From assembly GCF_009905375.1 (NCBI RefSeq), contig NC_133649.1, forward strand, positions 225,825,275 to 225,889,274: 64,000 nt of DNA. The letters are read 5' to 3'. Below, one piece after another: positions 54,595-64,000 of the stretch. Position 1 is the stretch's first letter; every line of letters begins with the position of its first letter. The notes beneath the pieces were generated by a model. That model did not search any database. It was not told the DNA's origin and was given only the letters and a program-made list of their open reading frames with translations. The translations under genes were made by a program, and so were the position numbers. Source of the DNA: Apium graveolens. Taxonomy: Eukaryota; Streptophyta; Magnoliopsida; Apiales; Apiaceae.

Positions 54595-55918
54595 TGTAAG
54601 TCATATGTCATAGCCTATTTGTATATTCGAGGATTCAACTCAACTCAAATAAGAATGTAATAAGTAAATAGTAGATCTACCGTCAAGAGAGATCTCGCAA
54701 AGTAATATATGTCAAAGGATTCAGAAACAAGGTTCATCTACAGACTTGAGGAGTTAATTCACTGGAAGAAGTTCAAGAAGTTGATCATGCCTCAGTGATA
54801 TAAATCAAGATCGTGGATTTAATCAAGTGACAGAGATCTCGTCAGAGTATCATTAATTACAAGGATTTAATCTGAAGAAAATCAAAGTGTCAAAGTCAAG
54901 ACATGAAGAAACGTCACGGAAGTTAGTCACTCATGAACCAGACAGTACATCGAGTGTCAACATTGAAGTGGTGGAATTGATTCATAATTTTCAGTGATTT
55001 TCAGAAGATTTGCAGAAAGATGGGTGCTGTTGAAGACTAGAATTAATTCTCTATTAATTAATTAAGTCATCTAATTTAATTAAGAAAATAAATTATATCT
55101 GCGAAGAATAATTTATTTATTAATTGAATTAATTGAATTAATTGATTAATTAATTCTGAATTAATTTTAGGAATTTTCAGAATTTAAATTGGATTAAAAT
55201 TCATTTAAATTCAGCAAGTCAAACTGATTGTACTAGTATGACAATCGGTATGACAATCAATAGTCATACCGAAAGTCATGCTAGTACAAACAATAGTCTC
55301 ACCGAAAGTTACACTGGGAGGAGGATTGTCTTGCTAGTTCATTCTGATTGTCTTGCTAGTTCATTCTGATAGTCTTCCTAGTTCATTTAATTGTCATACC
55401 GAAAGTCTTGCTGAGCTCAAGATTGTCATTCCAGTTCAATTCAATTCTGTTGAATGAATTAAAAAGAAACAGAAGCAGCAAAAAGCATAATCATCAAATA
55501 CACAAGTCAAACAATCAAGAACAGAGCAGCCGCAGCAAACATTTTATTCTTCTCTGCAACTTCAAGATCAATTTCTAGTTTGTAATGTTAAATCTAATCA
55601 ACTAGAAATCATTCTCTTGTTCTTGTGTAACAATCTAGCGGATCAAAATCCCTAGAACTTAATCTCAAATTGCGTTTAGCATTTGAATCTTTTTATTACA
55701 AAAATAGAAAAAGTTCATGTCGAATTTATTCTAGATTTGTGATAATTAATTTGAGATTAATTCCTTGTAATCGATACAGTTGTTGTAACACCTTTCAAGT
55801 TTAATAATATTTTTATTTAACTTGAATTTTGTTTCACATTTTTTATTCCGCATTTAATTTGATTATTCGGTACTGTTTGTATTCAACCCCCCTTCTACAA
55901 ACACATTGGGACCTAACA
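54595..55918 (+). mobile_element. 5' LTR of SIRE-like element K (1.32 kb)
   Basis: Starts TGTAAGTCATATGTC and ends GGGACCTAACA, just before the primer-binding site. Its partner at 60772-62086 is nearly identical by eye: two differences in the first 140 bases, one 9-base indel in an AATTGAATT run, and a few other substitutions. It contains a 22-base tandem repeat. Confidence 0.95.
55324..55389 (+). repeat. 22-base tandem repeat in LTR K
   Basis: Three units of attgtcttgctagttcattctg at 55324, 55346 and 55368, the third diverged. Around them (55215-55440) are further related strings: GTCATACCGAAAGTC twice and GTCTCACCGAAAGTT once. The whole block is repeated in the 3' LTR at 61493-61558. Confidence 0.9.
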
Positions 55919-55920
55919 AT

Positions 55921-55933
55921 TGGTATCAGAGCC
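55921..55933 (+). other. Primer-binding site of element K (tRNA-iMet type)
   Basis: TGGTATCAGAGCC, two bases after the LTR end. Confidence 0.92.
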
Positions 55934-56013
55934 TTCTGATTAACGAACAAATCAAGATCCTAGACTTTTGTGATTTTTCAACTCCTTGAATTTTTATTTA
56001 TTCAAAAATTCAT

Positions 56014-57540
56014 AATGACTTCACATAAAGTTGGAACCGTTAAAATTCCACAATTTGATAAAGAGAATTATATCATGTGGAAGAAGAAGATGCTCTTGTT
56101 TTTACAAGTTGCAAATCCCAAATATTCAATCTTGTTAAAGAAGGGTATAAAAACTCTGATGGTTATTGAACCGGAGGTGATAATAGATGATGTGGTGACT
56201 ACTAAAGCTAGAACCTATCCAAAAGAGCCCGAAGATTTTACTCTTGCTGAGAAGGAAGAAGCCTCCTTGGATGCCAGCCTTCAATTAATATTAATTGATT
56301 CCCTTGATCCCTTGATGAACAGACATGTGATGAACTGTAAAAATTCTAAACATATGTGGGAAACTATTGAGGTAATTAATGAAGGCACAGAGGAAGTTAG
56401 GGAGAACAAGTTGGAAATCCTAACCTCTGAATATGAACATTTCAAATCAAATCCAGGAGAAGGAATTACTGAAGTGTTTGAGAGGTACAATGCGTTGATC
56501 AACAACCTGAACATCAATGGAAAGTATTATTCAATCAGGGAGGTCAACAAAAAGTTCCTTTTAACACTGCCAGCTCATCTTGAATATAGAATCACTGCCA
56601 TTAGAGAAGCTAGAGATCTGAGTGAGATTTCTTTGGACAGGCTCTATGGAGTGTTAAAAACCTATGAGTGGAGCAGATTCAACAGAAGGAAGTCTACGGG
56701 AAGGATAGAATGGTCAGCACATCTACTGCACTTGTAGCTGAAGGTCAACAACAACAACAATCTCAACAGTTAGAAAGAATGGCACAGTTTTCCAAGGGTG
56801 AGGAAAATGAGTTAGTAGCAGAATATGATCCTCCTACTACAAATCAATCAAGTGATGATTTTTATTCCTTGAAAGAGCTGGAGCAATTGGAAGATGAATC
56901 AATGGCCCAAATTGTCAAGAGATTCTCTAATGTCATATTCAGGAGGAATCCCAAGCTTAAGTACAAGTACAACTACAACAAATTCCAGAAAGGTGGATCT
57001 TCATCCTCTAACACCAGCAGTGGTGGGTACAAAACAGGGATGGTTGATCAAAGCACCATTAGATGCTATAACTGCAATGAGTTGGGACACTTTGCCACAG
57101 AATGTAGGAAGCCAAAGCAAGTAAGAAAGAACTCTGAAAGGGCTTATCTGGCAAAGGGAAGAAGCTGGGATGATACTGACAGTGAAGATGAAGAAGAAGG
57201 AAATCTTGCTCTTATGGCTATTGATGGAAAAGCTTCATCGTCAAGAATAGAGGTAAAACTTTCTGATGCTGAAATGGTTTATCATCTAAGAGGTAACTTA
57301 GATTGTGCACGTCGTGATAATGAACTGTTAAGTTTACAGATCATAGACCTTGAGAAAGAGGTCAATGAATTAAGACTTGTGCATATTAATCAAGACAAAT
57401 TAAAAGAACAGGTATCTTTTCTAGAGAATAGAGTTGACTGTTATAGAAAACTCGAAACTATTCTCAAAGACAAGATCACCGGTCTTGAGACTAAGGTTAG
57501 AGCCTACTTCAATTCTTGTTCGAAGGCTAAAGAGTTCTAA
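56014..57540 (+). pseudogene. SIRE-like gag of element K
   Basis: Start chosen at the ATG at 56014 (MTSHKVGTVKIPQFDKENYI), which matches the gag start of element G; an upstream in-frame extension to 55970 is unlikely. The gag fold has MWETIEVINEGTEEVRENKL and YEHFKSNPGEGITEVFERYN. A frameshift near 56680 leads into the second frame, open to 57540. That frame has a Gln-rich stretch, a zinc knuckle CxxCxxxxHxxxxC (CYNCNELGHFATEC, about 57060-57105), an acidic block and a coiled-coil stretch (SLQIIDLEKEVNELRLVHIN, KLKEQVSFLENRVDCYRKLE). It ends at a TAA at 57538-57540, beyond which related sequence continues. One frameshift and one stop are the only lesions, so it is well preserved. Confidence 0.88.
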
Positions 57541-58245
57541 GGTAAGCAAGCTGTTAATCAAACATCTGGAATAGGTTATGATTACAATGCTGCTATTGGA
57601 GAATTAGGCATAAACTCCCCTCCTCATGTCTGTGCTAAAGGGAGGGAAGTACCACATGTGCTTAAGGGTGTTGATGAACCGCTCTATAAAGCATCAATTG
57701 CTGAACCATTTGATGCGACCTCTTCTGTTATTCAAGAAGAAATACATGCTGAGGATCATGCTTATGAGGAGATTGTTTCCAAGTCAAGTGAGTCGAAAGT
57801 TCCAGTCAAAGTTGTGAAAGGAACTGAGACTAACTCAGACACACATGAGTTGGATAACAATAATGCCATGTCTACCATGCATAAATTACCTGCTGTTAAT
57901 CACTCTCATAAAGCATGTGGTGTTGCTAATTGTATGTCTTGTGTTTTTAATATGATGTATGCTTATTTTAATGGTAAGCATGTGTCTAATGATAAGACTA
58001 CTCCTCGTCAGCGTGTGAATAACAAGAAACATGATAGGTCTAAGACTGCTAGTCCTTCTAAGGCTAGAAAGGAGACATTTGTGCCTAAGCCTAACCAGAA
58101 ATTTGTTAAGGCTATTTACAAGGTCAAATGTTCAGTCATTGAGAATGTTGAGATCGTTAAAATTAAAAAAGTTGTTTCGCCTGACAAAGGACAATTCTAC
58201 AAGTATGCCGGGCCCAACCAAGTTTGGGTTCCGAAGAAGGTCTAA
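57541..58245 (+). pseudogene. Gag C-terminal part of element K
   Basis: Continues the gag frame after the TAA: KGREVPHVLKGVDEPLYK, an acidic Ser/Glu stretch, the Cys/His cluster HKACGVANCMSCVFNMMYAY, then a basic tail (RQRVNNKKHDRSKTASPSKA) and KYAGPNQVWVPKKV, the usual end before the protease in these elements. The stop is at 58243-58245. Confidence 0.8.
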
Positions 58246-58261
58246 TCCATTTGAAGTGCAG

Positions 58262-58370
58262 GGCAGTATACAGGTGTAACCGGTAGTGTGGATTCTTGAC
58301 AGTGGATCATCAAGACATATGACCGGAGATAGAGCCCTGCTATCAAATGTGGATTGAGAAAGCTGGCCCC
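58262..58370 (+). pseudogene. Protease fragment of element K
   Basis: The active-site motif reads VWILDSGSSRHMTGDRALLS and is intact, but a TGA follows within about 12 codons and frames then close. No later protease motif or integrase is found, so the pol gene has been deleted from this point. Confidence 0.8.
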
Positions 58371-59367
58371 CTGGTTACCTTTGGAGATAACAGCAAAGGT
58401 TTATCTGAGGGATATGGCTGTTTGCAAGCTGGGAATGTTATCATTGTAATTTTGTATATTGTGCTAGGTTATTATCAGGAAGCAGTATCTAACATATAGC
58501 ACCAGTGACGAGACTTGAGAATATTACGACATATCAGGCACCTGCTGCACATTACACTTGGAATTGGACTCTAGTAAGATGTGTACAAGTGTACTCCTGG
58601 TTGGTGAGTCAAAAGAGGAAGTCAATGCACCACAGTTCATGGACTTTGCAGCTGCAGATCTATTGGACTATACAATCTCTTCTTCACAATCTCACTTCAG
58701 GTTGGTATGAACTAGTGTACTACTCAAGCAATCGTCAAGAACATGGTATGGCACTCTAACTGAAGTTATTGTTTAATATGAACTAGTAGAGTCGTCATAT
58801 TTTTAACTCTCTTATCATTAGGCACAATCATATTGTTTTATATGTGCAGTGATATATTGTTTATGCAACATAACAATTAGTATCTAAAGTACTTGACAAG
58901 TATCGGTCAATGATATGTTGTTAACATTATGTTGCAGATATTTGTAAGCTTTTGATATGAATGAGAATTACTTAGACTTTACCCTAAGTGATCAATGTTT
59001 TATCAAAAACTCATTCATATTGAAAAACAAAATCAAACTTCTTTCTACATTAGTGATTTCTTATTTCATGTAAAATCTTTTGAAATCACTATTGTAAATC
59101 ATTTTCTCTCTGTTACCATATGTTCTGTGTTACAGGTTCAGTCTCCAATGACTTTCTTTCATTGACAGTCATGAGGTTGAAAACCCACAACGTCTATCCC
59201 AGACTGTCAAGACAAACACAAAAACAGAACCAACCAACACTCTCTTACCACTAAATTTAGTATGAATGAGCGTGAGGGAGATAGTGCCTTAGTGCACCAC
59301 ATAAGGAAGGTTCTGTAGTCAACCCAGTAGCTCTGTCTCCTAAATAGATGAGTAGTATTTAAACCGA
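58371..59367 (+). other. Noncoding remnant where pol should be, element K
   Basis: About 1 kb. A short stretch after the protease (GDNSKGLSEGYG-like, near 58385-58420) still follows the family pattern. After that no integrase, RT or RNase H motif is seen in any frame. A complete pol would need about 3.5-4 kb here. Confidence 0.6.
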
Positions 59368-59797
59368 GACAACTGCTAGCCCCCATACATCTTCTCAAAA
59401 AGATGTAATGGCTAAAAAGGCACAAAAACGGTTACTAGATTCATTCTCTCAACAGGGTGCGTCTATTGAATTTTGCCTGTCGACCAAGGCATCCGATGTA
59501 GTGTCACCACTTCAAACATAAACAATTCTTGATGCACAAGGAAAGGTTACACACGCAAAGGATGAGTTGACGGAAACAAGAGTTTCGACCATTTTAAGGT
59601 CAGATTCGATTGTTCAAGGTTCGTTAATGGACCAATTGCCTTTACAGGTGTTAGGAGAGGATACTGATCCAAAAGCCATATGTCAGTGGTCAGTGTCTAC
59701 CTCCCCAGGCTTAAATCCCCTGGATGCATCTGCGGATAGTGGATCTGACATAGGCGCAGATCGGCAACTTGTTGACAATGATTCAGATATTACCTGA
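59368..59797 (+). pseudogene. Post-pol reading frame remnant in element K
   Basis: One frame from about 59368 (ETTASPHTSSQKDVMAKKAQ) to the TGA at 59795-59797, with a single TAA near 59520. It encodes an acidic Ser/Asp-rich region (KRLLDSFSQQGASIEF, ASADSGSDIGADRQLVDNDS). Related sequence continues in broken form to about 60260 (LVDYDSDLSDEF). It lies where element G has its accessory gene. There is no clear sequence similarity to G's product, so it may be a different accessory protein or a fast-evolving version. Confidence 0.5.
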
Positions 59798-60363
59798 TGA
59801 GTCACAAGGAAATGTCTTCACAGACATTAGAAGGGAACTTTGATCTTTATGCTAAATTCGTTGGATCATTGTTTACCTTCCCAGAATTCAAATCTGGAAG
59901 CCTAAAAGGGAAACTAGCAACTTGTAGATTATGACTCAGATTTATCTGACGAGTTTAACAAGAATGGGGATTTGTGAACTCCCATTGCACCACCTGTGAC
60001 CTCCTTAAGGATGGCTAAGGTGATTTTCCTTGCAGGTACAGCTAATTTTTGGAGCTATGAGAGGAGTGATACACTTGTGAGAATGAGGGTAAACACGAGT
60101 GGAGAGAAGAGTGAAACACATGTGAGGTACACTAAAACATAATCACACACTCACAGTGAGGAAGAAAGAGAAACACTTGTTATTTCTTTTCCAACCAAGT
60201 GAAATATGAGAACTCCTTCAGACGACGGCATACATTCCTTCTTTAAGGGGGAGATAAAAGCTTAAGTAATAGTTTGGAGGATTCCTCAACTAAGGGGAGA
60301 AATAGCAGGGAGGAAGAAAAAGATCATATGTACACTACACCACACCATTGTTGTTTGTAACTA

Positions 60364-60490
60364 CGGATCCTATTGTACGGGAGAGGTGGTAAATACAAGG
60401 TGATTTTCTAGTAAGAGAAGAAGTTGTTTTCAAAAGGGGAGTACCATTGGCTTTTATCTGCGGATCCTATTGTACGGGAGAGGTGGTAAA
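60364..60490 (+). repeat. 30-base direct repeat in element K
   Basis: cggatcctattgtacgggag and the ten bases that follow it (aggtggtaaa) occur at 60364-60393 and again at 60461-60490, 97 bases apart, with no differences seen. They lie in a purine-rich noncoding stretch before the polypurine tract. Confidence 0.9.
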
Positions 60491-60760
60491 CGAAGGTGTA
60501 TCTTCTTTAATCAGTTGATTCTCATAGGGGGAGAAGCAAGAGAGATATGGGCTTCTCAATAGGAAATGTGGTTGTACAAGTGAAGATGGAACTACTTGAA
60601 GATATGTTCAGTCTAGAGGAACATCTACTTGGAATCTGGAAAATGTTAAATCTAGTCCATAACTTTTCTACTACTTACTTTGTATTTCTTTTTATATCTT
60701 TTTCTTATTTGTTAGTTGAGTTATCCTCTAGGTATTTGTGTGTTATTGTCTAACAAACAA

Positions 60761-60771
60761 ATAGGGGAGAT
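60761..60771 (+). other. Polypurine tract of element K
   Basis: ATAGGGGAGAT directly before the TGTAAG tip of the 3' LTR. Confidence 0.85.
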
Positions 60772-62086
60772 TGTAAGTCATATGTCATAGCCTATTTGTA
60801 TATTCAAGGATTCAACTCAACTCAAATAAGAATGTAATAAGTAAATAGTAGATCTACCGTCAAGAGAGATCTCGCAAAGTAATATATGTCAAAGGACTCA
60901 GAAACAAGGTTCATCTACAGACTTGAGGAGTTAATTCACTGGAAGAAGTTCAAGAAGTTGATCATGCCTCAGTGATATAAATCAAGATCGTGGATTTAAT
61001 CAAGTGACAGAGATCTCGTCAGAGTATCATTAATTACAAGGATTTAATCTGAAGAAAATCAAAGTGTCAAAGTCAAGACATGAAGAAACGTCACGGAAGT
61101 TAGTCACTCATGAACCAGACAGTACATCGAGTGTCAACATTGAAGTGGTGGAATTGATTCATAATTTTCAGTGATTTTCAGAAGATTTGTAGAAAGATGG
61201 GTGTTGTTGAAGACTAGAATTAATTCTCTATTAATTAATTAAGTCATCTAATTTAATTAAGAAAATAAATTATATCTGCGAAGAATAATTTATATATTAA
61301 TTGAATTAATTGATTAATTAATTCTGAATTAATTTTAGGAATTTTCAGAATTTAAATTGGATTAAAATTCATTTAAATTCAGCAAGTCAAACTGATTGTA
61401 CTAGTATAACAATTGGTATGACAATCAATAGTCATACCGAAAGTCATGCTAGTACAAACAATAGTCTCACCGAAAGTTACACTGGGAGGAGGATTGTCTT
61501 GCTAGTTCATTCTGATTGTCTTGCTAGTTCATTCTGATAGTCTTGCTAGTTCATTTGATTGTCATACCGAAAGTCTTGCTGAGCTCAGGATTGTCATTCC
61601 AGTTCAATTCAATTCTATTGAATGAATTAAAAAGAAACAGAAGCAGCAAAAAGCATAATCATCAAATACACAAGTCAAAAAACCAAGAACAGAGCAGCCG
61701 CAACAAACATTTTATTCTTCTCTGCAACTTCAAGATCAATTTCTAGTTTGTAATGTTAAATCTAATCAACTAGAAATCATTCTCTTGTTCTTGTGTAACA
61801 ATCTAGCGGATCAAAATCCCTAGAACTTAATCTCAAATTGCGTTTAGCATTTGAATCTTTTTATTACAAAAATAGAAAAAGTTCATGTCGAATTTATTCT
61901 AGATTTGTGATAATTAATTTGAGATTAATTCCTTGTAATCGATACAGTTGTTGTAACACCTTTCAAGTTTAATAATATTTTTATTTAACTTGAATTTTGT
62001 TTCACATTTTTTATTCCGCATTTAATTCGATTATTCGGTACTGTTTGTATTCAACCCCCCTTCTACAAACACATTGGGACCTAACA
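60772..62086 (+). mobile_element. 3' LTR of SIRE-like element K
   Basis: Same ends and content as 54595-55918, 9 bases shorter. It includes the 22-base tandem repeat (61493-61558) and is followed by the ACGCG duplication. Confidence 0.95.
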
Positions 62087-62091
62087 ACGCG
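62087..62091. repeat. Target site duplication, right copy (ACGCG) of element K
   Basis: Pairs with 54590-54594. Confidence 0.93.
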
Positions 62092-63172
62092 TCATATTAA
62101 GCATAGTATGTTAGAATCGTTTGACGCAGGTCGAGCAACAGTGGAAACTAATTCAAAGGTCATCAAACGTTCAATATTCTAAAGCGCATCGATCGGTACA
62201 TGCAAGATGGTGCTTCCTTCAAAATGGTGACGAGACCATGAGGTGTTTTACATGTCTATAAGAAGAGGTGTTAAATCTGACGCTAAGTGTGTGATAAAAG
62301 ACAAGTGCATTGAAATATGATTAGATTTTGGTATATAGATCAATCGATAGAGAGTGTATATCCGAATAGGTAAAAACTAAGAAACGAAGCATTAAGCGCG
62401 AGTAACAGTGCTGTAGAGGAACCAAAGGGTGAAAGAACCATTCAAGCAATATAGGACGCACTAATAGTCCGTGCTATGGATTTTAGAGGAAGTTGGAATG
62501 ACTAGCTTTAGTTATTAAAGTTAGGGACGATAACGAATTTCATGCAAACATGAGAATATATCTTTACGAAGCATTGTACGGGAGAAGGAGTTGTTCTTCC
62601 TTATGTTAAAAAAAAATAGGTTGGCAAATGAAGAATACTTGGACCAAGTTGATTCAACAGATCAAGGGAACTAGAGATCTTATCAAGCTAGGCTTGTCGG
62701 TGGCAGCCCAAGATAGAGAAATATGCTGAGAATACGAAGTAGGAGACCTAGTATTGTGGAAGGTGGTTCCCTGGCAGGGAGTGATGAGAGTTGGAAGAAT
62801 AGGAAAGCTGAGTCTAAGGATTGTTAGATCGTTTGAGATCTTAAGAAGAATAGAGAACCTGGCTTACGAGTTAGCACTAACCCAAACCCTTGACAAGTTC
62901 ATAACGTATTCCACGTGTCTGTGATAAGGAATTAAAACAGCGACTTCAGATGTATGATCGAATTTGAGCAGATAAACTTCAGCCAGACTTAATTTATGAG
63001 GAACAACCGATACAGATCATAGATCGCAAGAAGCAAATGCTCCAAGGCCTAGTGGTCGAGTGCATGAGAGTTTATTGAAAAGATTGATATATTAAAGATT
63101 CGACATGGGAGCTAGAAAGCACATGCAAGAAAAGTACCCCCATCTATTTTTGAACTGATTCTGGGACGGAAT
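62092..63172 (+). pseudogene. Tekay element H integrase end and chromodomain, decayed
   Basis: Readable pieces in shifting frames are DFRGSWND (about 62480), a former FAYNNSYH...EALYG region, then YEVGDLVLWKVVPW, GRIGKLSLRIVRSFEILRRI, NLAYELAL and the FHVS position (about 62730-62925). At the end comes the chromodomain tail DSTWELESTC (63097-63130). The order and spacing are those of the Tekay integrase C-terminus. There are many stops and frameshifts. It is the right-hand flank of the insertion of element K. Confidence 0.75.
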
Positions 63173-63190
63173 CCTTTTAAGGGGGAAGGT
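63173..63190 (+). other. Polypurine tract of element H
   Basis: CTTTTAAGGGGGAAGGT-type tract following GGGACGGAATC, the same context as in elements E and F. The LTR starts TGTAAGAACCC at 63191. Confidence 0.8.
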
Positions 63191-64000
63191 TGTAAGAACC
63201 CTAAATTTTGTAATATTTTAAAACTGCAGTGAATAATATTTGGATGTGATTATGCAAAAATTTTGAGTTCACCATAAATGAATAGTGGTATCTTGAGAAT
63301 CCGAGAACGTATTCTGGTTTAACGAGCGAAATAAGTGAATGCAAAAGCCGTCGAAATTCGAAGATTCTCACCCATACTACGTGTTTTAGAATCCGTAAAG
63401 AATGGTGTAGAACCGGGAATACTACGTTAAATAAACATCTCATCAAGATGTTATTAAGTTCAAGAGAAAGGAATGGAAGTGATTAAAGGATTATAGACGA
63501 TAAACGAAATCCTTACGAAACGAAACGTTCTATGGGAAAACTATCGGAATAAAATGACAAGTGCATGAACGATAATTAAATGAGGAAGTAATTGGAAGCC
63601 ATGCAAGTTGTCCATGCACAATCCTACACCCAACTAGTAGTTAGAAGTGTAACTAGTAGTTAGTCAATCAAACTAGAATAATGTTGTGAATAGTAAAGGG
63701 GGAGACAAGGAGTACATGCACCATACCTCCATATTTCTCTCATTCAACACACAATCACAAGCCATACTTCTATTATTTCTTTGTCCAAGTGCAGCTCTTA
63801 TACATATATCCATATATATATACTTATAACCTAACACACTTTCAAGAGCCAAGCAAAAGAAAGCCATTCTTTCCATCCTTCTCCATTTCCGAATTTCCAA
63901 GAACCCCCAAGAAATAAAAATTCATAACTTAAGATCTAACCACTCAAATATCATGAAATTTTAACCGTAGCTGCTCCATATCATAGGTAAGCTTCATACC
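63191..64000 (+). mobile_element. 3' LTR of element H (continues beyond window)
   Basis: Starts TGTAAGAACCCTAAATTTTG. It shares no obvious similarity with the LTRs of A, E or F beyond the TGTAA tip. A TATA-rich stretch at about 63805-63825 (atatatccatatatatatac) may be its promoter. The right end is outside the window. Confidence 0.75.

Overview
The window is intergenic plant DNA made almost entirely of LTR retrotransposons. Gypsy elements of the Tekay/Del chromovirus and Athila lineages and Copia elements of the SIRE/Maximus type are recognisable. All of these are plant lineages. The AT-rich background and the SIRE reading frames suggest a eudicot, perhaps a campanulid asterid, but the species cannot be read from the sequence. 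No complete host gene is present. The only candidate is a pair of possible terminal exons near 51.2-51.5 kb. A 100-base run of N at 50380-50479 is an assembly gap.

Left part (1-36770): a nest of elements. The oldest visible host is a Tekay element on the + strand (called E), with gag to integrase at 17381-21664, integrase end and chromodomain at 35256-35590, and 3' LTR from 35601. An Athila element on the - strand (D, 9831-17380) sits at the start of E's gag. D is cut by a long-LTR Tekay element on the - strand (A, 2687-9830). A is cut by a Copia element (666-2686), which is cut by an Athila-type LTR (1-665). A second long-LTR Tekay element (F, 21665-35255, - strand) lies in E's integrase and is flanked by a perfect CGTAT duplication. 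E's 3' LTR is interrupted at 36771 by the SIRE-like Copia element G.

Middle (36771-49475): G has a 0.9 kb LTR, gag, protease, integrase, RT-RNase H and then about 4.4 kb of a further broken reading frame after pol. A 10-base motif, CGACGGATGA or its complement, occurs exactly 17 times across G, with many one-base variants. It is grouped upstream of the LTR TATA box and upstream of a second TATA box that precedes the post-pol gene. Athila element D has the same layout with a different motif: CAGCGCGGCCGC-type arrays lie upstream of its LTR TATA box and upstream of an internal TATA box before its post-pol gene. This shared layout is the most interesting signal in the window.

Right part (49476-64000): an inverted fragment of another SIRE-like element, the gap, a poorly recognisable stretch with two possible CACTA transposon ends, then a decayed Tekay element (H, about 53346-64000). 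H is interrupted by a SIRE-like element (K, 54595-62086) flanked by an ACGCG duplication. K keeps gag and a trace of protease but has lost integrase, RT and RNase H. Its LTRs are nearly identical.

Almost every coding region carries stops or frameshifts. They are reported as pseudogenes with the breaks noted.
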